NCBI RefSeq assembly: GCF_003945595.2
Contig: NW_024104532.1
Span: 5,827,501 to 5,891,500 of the forward strand
Reading direction: 5' to 3'
From: Pipra filicauda
Lineage: Eukaryota; Chordata; Aves; Passeriformes; Pipridae
DNA length: 64,000 bases
Numbering within the stretch: the stretch's first letter is position 1; each line of letters begins with the position of its first letter. Below the pieces are notes generated by a model. That model saw only the letters and a list, made by a program, of their open reading frames with translations. It made no database searches and was not told where the DNA came from. Position numbers and translations under genes: made by a program. Positions 57,282 to 64,000 of the stretch are shown piece after piece.

Positions 57282-60200
57282 CCGGGTAACCCCCGCCTGC
57301 CTCCTCCCCGCACCTGCTCCTCTCCCTCCCGCGCAGGACCCCGGACCCCGCACAGCCTCCACTGCTCCCCGTCTGCGCGAGGGGACGGTGCTCCCGTGTC
57401 CCCGCACCACCGGCACCCTCGGGACCTGAGAGCCTGAGGCCTCCAGAGCTGTGGGAGCCCCCGAGGGAGCCCCCCTGCCCCAGGGATGCCCAAGAGCCGG
57501 GAGATGGGGCTCGAGGACTGACGTTCCCCGGTGTCGCTGCCTGTACGGCACCGCAGGATCGGCGGGAGGGGAGGGAAGCCTGTGCGGGTATCAGAGAGAG
57601 TTACACTTGTTTTGATCTTCTCAGGGCTGCAGGAAGCCCACAGAAATCTAACAGCGGGTCATTACCTGCCTGTCTCAGGATAAAGAAACCATAAATCAGA
57701 GTCAATCAGCTCCTGGCTGACGATTTACGCTGCCTTTGGGGGGGGGGGGGGGGGGTGTCACTTAGATTTTTTGTTAGGGTAGTTGCTTGCTTGCCTTTCT
57801 CTTTGGTTTTAGCCCAGGAATTTTAACTCAGAACAGTCTAAAAGGTGATTTGGAGAGGAAAAAGACAATGGGAAGGGCTGTGCCATCACTGCAGTCACCC
57901 AAGCTCTGCAGTCAGGGCACTGAATCTTGCTTCTCCTCATTGCTTGGTTTCCCTCTGATCACCTCTGTCAGCTACCTCCTCCCCATGAGCTCCCTCCAAC
58001 CCCTTCCCACTGCCCACTCACTGAGATGTGGCTGTTGTAAATATCTTAAGTGGGATTCATGGGTTTCACTCTACATTCAGGTGCATGAAACATCATCTAT
58101 GTAACAGAAAGCAGAATTCAGCAGAATTCCCTGTGCCCCAGATCACCCTCTGCCATGGCAGCACCAGCTCCAGTTTCCAAGCATCTTCCTGTGAATCCCA
58201 GGAAAGCCAGCAGAATCAGAGAGTGGTGCTGGCTCACAGCTGTGCCTGCTCTTCAGAAAACCTCTGCACAACAGATTTTGGGTTTCGTACTTTGTTTCCA
58301 TTGCTGGTTTATCCACCAGCAGTTCCCACCCCAGCTGCAGGCACCACCCACCACCTCTCCTGACAGTGGGAGCTGTGCTCCCTCCAAAACTGCCATGAAA
58401 TCCCATCCTCAGTTACCTGCATACAGACCCAGGGAAGGAACTCCACTGGTCAATGGAAACTCTCTGAGGCCCTGGCATGGACCTCAGAGAAGGACAATTT
58501 CTCCTGGAACTAAGCGAAGGGAACGGATAAAATCAGTCACTGGGCCACAGCCCCTGGTCCTTCACTCTTCCAGACTTTCTCTGTGGAACAGGAAGCTGGG
58601 CCTGCCTGTGGGGATTTTCAGGGGCACAACAACCACCACGGCACAGATAAGTTCTCACCTTGTGCTCTCTGTCAGTATTTCAGCTCCTGCAGAAACACCC
58701 TGACAAGATGAAAACATGTCGTGCGCCCAGGTATAAAAGGTGGCACCAGCCACAAACAGGAAGGTGAGCACAACTCAGCAATGCCACCTCAGGGGAGACA
58801 AGCTGGTCCTCTGCCGAAGACTACTCTAATCCCTTTAAAGCTGAACCAGAAAGCAGCTGGCTCTATCACCGAGACACGTCCACGTATCCCAGGCATACTC
58901 AGAAATAAACAGAATTCCACTCGATATTGGTGCTTTGGTAAAAGAGCAGGCAGCTATTTTGGGATGGATGCCTGTGTTTCACACGCAGGATATTTCAGAG
59001 CTGTGATGCTATGGTGATAAGTGCCCTAAATATGTTCAATATATGTAGGGAGACAGAACTAAAAACAAGACGTACTTTAAAGCTAAAGGTCCTAATAAGC
59101 CTCTTGTCCCCACAGACAGCCCTGCCCACGGGTTTCATGCCACAGCCCACTGAGCAGAACTGCCAAGTTCTCCTCACCTCCTCCCCAGCAGCACCTCCTC
59201 CTCACCTCCTCCCCAGGAGGGAGCTCCTGGACTGTGTCACTTCACCAAGGAACATTCCAAGAAAGAGGGACAAGAACTCAGACCTCTTTCTTCCAAAAGC
59301 CCAGGCTAAAGCAGAGCCTGCTGAGCTAATCCAGAGCTAAACTGTCATGATCCCCAAGTGAGGCAGTGCCCAACAACTGGTCCTAATCCATGTGGAGAAA
59401 CCAGTCACACTGGGAAAGGCATCAACTGTCAAGGAGCAATTCCCCAAGTGCTCTGGGCCAAAACCATCTGTTCTGAAAGAATCACCCCATCCCCCTTAAC
59501 TCTGCAACCAGAATCACCACGCTGGGTTCCCGGCATATCAGCAAACTTCACATTTTTTGTTTCAGCTCTGGACTGCAACCTGAAGTACACTGCATCTTCC
59601 CTGAGGATCTGCTCCAAACTCTGGGCCTTCAGGCTGCTGTCATCCAAATTTTTTTTAATAGTGTAGCAAAGGAAAGGGAGGCATCACATGCTGGCAGGAG
59701 GGTGGCAGCTTCTCATGGAGGTGGGCAAGCTCTTCAAGGGTTTCTGTTCTTTATATATATATATTTAACTTCCCTTCTGCCTTCCCACCCTCCAGACTCT
59801 CTTCAGCCTGTTTCCTCAGTGAAGAGAGGTCAGACATCAGCATTGGGACCCTGTTTTGTCCTTCCCATATTGGCAGGAGGGCCCTCTTTCCCCCCTGGAT
59901 GTCATTCCTCTGTGCTCCCAGTGGTACAGAGGGACCAGTCCCATCCCCAGCCCTGCAGACCCTCCAGGCCTGCAGCCTCCTGTGCTGCCACAGACCATCA
60001 CAGGGAGCACAGAGCACCAAGGAAACAGCATAAGAAAGGCAAGATGTATTTCTATAATGAAAATACACCATTCTCTGCCAACCCAGACAGCCTGAGCCGG
60101 GCTCCAAACACCCCAAGCACCGTGTCCATCAGCACAGCTCAGGAATGGAGCTCTGGGAAAAGCATAAAGCAGCACACAGGGACAGAGGGACCATTAATGA

Positions 60201-63200
60201 ACCTCTCCAACTTCTTCAATTGGGTTTATTTTCTATCTGCTCATTCCTTATGATTAGTTAATGAATTAGAGCCCAAATCAGATAATTCATCAGCTGCTTT
60301 AATTGCCTGCCCAGCCTGGCAGAACCCTGGGAGTGCTTTAGCACACAACCTGCCCCCGAGCCTGGGCTGCAGTCCTGCTTCCTGATAAATCATGAGCAGA
60401 GGCAGCAGAAGTAAGAAAACAAAGCATTCACTAATTCTCCCCACACCTTCCACGTGGAGAGGGCCTCCCTGCTCTGGGCACAAACACCTTGTCTCAGACA
60501 CGGGAGGATGCAGAGGAGCCCCCTTTCCAGTCCATCCTGGGGCTGGAGTGTTGGGCCCAGAGGGGACTCACCCTCCACCTGCCACAGGAAAGGTGCCACA
60601 AGGATGATGTTAGTCTCAGGAGGGAATTCTGCAAGGAATTCTGCAGAACTGGACTGGCTGCAGCATCGCTGCACACCACTCTCCTGTTCACTCCCTGCCC
60701 AGCAGTTATTGCAGTTCATTTGTGCAACGATGTGTTTGAAGTGCAATCACAGCTCAAGACTTCAGGTTTTCAGGTTTCTTGTCATAAGCCTCAGTACCTG
60801 CCCCTTTTACAAAGTAACATTTCCAAATATTCGTGAAATCAGTGTTTAGAACCCCAAACTGTCCATGAAGTGATGGGGACTTACCACTGAGGTCCATGGG
60901 AGCTCCACAGGCTGATCCCTTCATACCTGTTCCCAGTGGGAAGCAATGATGGATCAGAGACCGCAGTGTCAGGCTGGTGAGGACTGCAGGGGTAACAAAA
61001 GGAGAAAAAGATCTATTTATACCGAAGTTCCAACCAAAATATGTTTTAAAGGCAGAAGGGGTCAACAAAAGGAGCTTCCCTGATCCCCTGTGTGACCAAG
61101 CAGGGAATTTCACTGAGTTCTTTCTGCACTGAGCCCAGGGAATGCTCCAATGAAATGTTACAACCAGGTGACTATCAGTGAGAAAACAGAAATTACTATT
61201 TTTACATGTATAACTTAGAAATAGTAGGATATATAACCTTTGCTTAGTTGGTGATGGGTAGAAGGAATAAATACATTTAGTTTATTGTTCAGAAACACTT
61301 GTATAAATTCAGGGATGCTGAATACTTTTTCCATGAAGTTCATTTTTTAAAAAGATTTTTTTCAACTTAAGGTACTATTTGGGAGAAAAGTCAATAAACA
61401 AGAAAATATTAGTTTCCTGTTTTGTATTAATCCTCAAGCTATTTATTTTGTATTTCTGTAACGAAAAGCAAAGGTTTAAAGATATTTTAAGTTTTGAGAA
61501 GTTTATTCATCTAAGTTTATAGCACTAATGTTTACCTCTGTAGCCTGTAGGTAATTAAATTAATTGGGGCCAACTGGGTTATGGCCCCTCATGCACTGGA
61601 AGCCGTGGCAGCTGCAGTGAGTGGCAGCATGAGGGCACTGCCAGCACAGTTGGGCCACTTGGGGGGAACTGGGGGAGGGCATCAGGGGGACACTGGGAGA
61701 AACAGGGCGGGGAACTGGGGGAAACACGGGGCTTGGGAAAGCTTTGGGCACCCGCTGCGTGAGGCTCACGAGCCCATGGGGGCTGCTGTGACACCATTAA
61801 AACTTTTTGCATGAAAAAAAAAAAACCATGAATGTTTATTTTCACTTTCTTATTTCAGGTTTCACACCCTCGGGAACAGATGGCAAGGGGGGGTTACCTG
61901 GGTGAGGGGGGGGTTACCTGATTCCAAGGCCAGGAATCCGGGCTCTGCCCTCCTGCTCATGGCCAAGTTCCAGCTCAAGCTCCCAATGCTACTTTTGAGG
62001 CTCTTTGCCCCCATCAGGAACCGACAAGTAAACAGGATGATGATATTTAGCATTTCTTGCCTCTTTCTTTTCAAAGTGCTTGGAAACCCCTGGCCAAGAG
62101 GAGAGCACAGCACTTCACTCTGTTGTAGAAGTGAGTCCATGGGGGCAGGGACAGCCGGGGTGCAGGGGTGGGGCCCTGGGTGCTATTTCCAGTCCCAGCC
62201 CTGGGTGATGCCCCGTGGCCCCCCCTGTGCTATCAGCACCTCAGATGAAGAATGAGAGGGTCACAGCTGCCCTCCCAACAGCAGCAAATAAATCTGCACG
62301 AAATTTTCAGCTCACAAGTCCCAGCTAGAGGTGGCAATTTAGGCTCACGCTCCCAAAGCCACCACTGGGTCAGAAAACTGCTGTGGTATGAGATCTGGGC
62401 GTTGTGTCCAGGTTTAACTCACCAGGGGTACTGGGAGCTGCATCCAAGTTTAACTTTCTGAAGGGGAGCAGCAGCAGAGGCAGGGACTATTGTAAAATAC
62501 TCCTGCACTTTAGTTTTAAAAACCAGGTGTGTTGGGTGGTGAGGGAGAAGAAAGGGATGGATGAAAGGAACCATGACTCAGGCTCCCCCCCTGGCAGGTT
62601 TGAACCAGGACAGCCTCAGTGCAGGGCAGCTCCTCAGGCCAGGGCAGCAGCAAGTGGCCAGGAGCTGGAAGCACTGCCCAGTGTCACCGAGCCTGGGAGC
62701 AGCAAGGAGGGTTCACACATGGCACAACCAAGGATCAGCTACTGCTTCCCATCCTGCACATCACACCAGATCATTCCAGTACCCCAGGGAGCTCATGGGC
62801 CCAATCCAGTGAAGGTCCCTGCTCTGGGGTAGCTCAGTCCAGCCCCTGCCCTGCCTGGGATGTCTCCCCTGTGCTTGGCCAGGCAGCACAACCAACCTCC
62901 CACCATCCCACCAGCACCCCAGTGCTCAGCCACATCAGAACAAAACCTGCAGAACTATCTGCCTTGGAATCCAACTCAGGGCCTCAACACAAGTCAGCTG
63001 ATTTTCTCCTCCTCACGTTGTGAAAGACAAAAAGGAAACCTGGAGGAAAGGAACATGACCCCTGCCCAGAGCTACCTTTTTGCAACTAGTACGGATTTTT
63101 CCAGGGTGAGAGGTTTTGTTGGGTGCTGGGCAGCACCCCAGAGCACTGACCACGGGACAGGATGGGGGAAAAGGGGAGGCTGAGACACCCCCAGATCAAT

Positions 63201-64000
63201 CATAGTAACCACATGGAACCAAAGCCCAGCTCTGCCATAGCACCAAGATTTGCCACTGCCACTCAGACAGTCCAGGAGCCAACTAGGGATCCTTGGAAGT
63301 GCAAACAAAGGTTAACAAAGACCATTCCAAAGCTGTGTCCCCGGCCCAGCAGCCCATGTGCAGGGGCAGCTCTGGGTGGTGATGTTGCTGCTCCCCACTT
63401 CAGTGGAAAACAATTCCCCAAGGTCACACAATCCCTCTGACTCAGTAAGGCTCTGCTGAGCAGTAACTGCTGCTGTTTTAAACAAAACGCAGGTTCTGGA
63501 TGCTCCACTGGTGCCACAGAGTCAATAATTCTCTCTTCTGTCTGTAGAGCCTGCAGGGATTAATAAACTGCTCTGAACTGAATTCCTGAGCAAGGAATTC
63601 CTGCCCAAGGCTCTCTGCAGAGAGACATTTTACAGGGTGATATGCAACAGAGAGCATTCCTCTCTCACCAGCTGTATGGCTTCTACACAGATTTATCTTT
63701 TTATGTACCAGACTACTTACAGTGTTAACCAAGGATGGGGCTCCTCACTCTGCTCTGTACTTGAGACCAGATAAGAAAAGAAGTGCCATCCTCAGGCATT
63801 ACCCAGGACAGAATAAACAGGGATGGGAATAAACAGTGATAGGACCTTAGACATTCATCCTCCCAGCTGGACTTCCAGCCTGGCACAAGTGACATCACCA
63901 CACTCTGCACCCTGTGTCACACCAGGTCCCACCTGCCATCACCCCTCCTCCCCACATCCCTCCAGGCAGCAGCAGGCTCTCCAGTTAAAGCCTTCAGTGG
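57282..64000. other. SH3RF2 3' untranslated region and intergenic sequence
   Basis: No further coding exon was recognised, and none resembling PLAC8L1 or LARS1, the next genes in mammalian order. Candidate polyadenylation signals (AATAAA) on the plus strand lie at 58904-58909, 61266-61271 and 61393-61398; the last two sit in an AT-rich block (61150-61560) that looks like a 3' end. Low-complexity G-rich sequence lies at about 61660-61740, with a small duplication at 61890-61920. Confidence 0.5.
57738..57755 (+). repeat. Homopolymer of 18 G
   Basis: An uninterrupted run of 18 G, about 460 bp after the SH3RF2 stop. It can fold into a G-quadruplex in RNA or DNA, and its length is error-prone in sequencing. 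Confidence 0.9.

Noticed and set aside
56607..57551. 314-codon open frame on the minus strand
   Set aside because: It lies opposite SH3RF2 exon 8 and the adjoining GC-rich intron. Its composition is that of an antisense shadow and it has no domain.
60754..61113. 119-codon minus-strand frame with a GTAAGT donor inside, considered as PLAC8L1
   Set aside because: It lacks the cysteine pattern and WSTGLF-type motif of the PLAC8 family, and no second exon could be linked.

Overview
The window is nuclear DNA from a vertebrate, almost certainly a bird. It has compact introns, GT-AG splice sites, few interspersed repeats, and two pieces of the CR1 LINE that dominates bird genomes (an antisense 3' tail at 29-83 and a sense copy at about 52761-53149). 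The identifiable genes appear in the order known from human chromosome 5q32: PRELID2 (minus), GRXCR2 (minus), SH3RF2 (plus). The species cannot be told from the sequence alone. Gene identities rest on recalled family sequences, not on a database search.

Layout. Positions 1 to about 16.3 kb hold part of PRELID2, a PRELI/MSF1-domain lipid-transfer family gene. Two internal exons on the minus strand are recognisable (12491-12581 and 13040-13109). The 3' exons are probably left of the window, and the first exons were not found. A GC- and CpG-rich block at about 15.56-16.35 kb, with a minus-strand YY1-like motif and an 18-bp minisatellite, is the best candidate for its promoter. GRXCR2 is complete as three coding exons between 24391 and 21068 (246 codons). 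An intergenic stretch of about 11 kb follows, in which I recognise no gene. SH3RF2 then occupies 35341-57281 as eight coding exons predicting 696 residues: RING finger, SH3-1, a partial SH3-2, SH3-3, and a C-terminal PP1-binding KTVRF motif. From 57282 to the end I see 3' untranslated or intergenic sequence but no further recognisable exon; the syntenic neighbour PLAC8L1 was not found.

The genes do not form a pathway. GRXCR2 acts in hair-cell stereocilia, SH3RF2 is a ubiquitin ligase/scaffold linked to JNK signalling, and PRELID2 is presumably a mitochondrial lipid-transfer relative. GRXCR2 and SH3RF2 are transcribed divergently.

Most notable: (1) the roughly 32-codon exon that should complete the second SH3 domain of SH3RF2 is absent from the intron where it belongs, and the flanking exons join in frame without it; (2) SH3RF2 exon 4 ends in two overlapping donors 4 nt apart, one of which keeps frame while the other leads to an early stop; (3) the two PRELID2 exons do not join in frame, so a tiny exon is missing or the gene is damaged; (4) a perfect inverted pair of AP-1 sites lies about 260 bp upstream of the SH3RF2 start codon.
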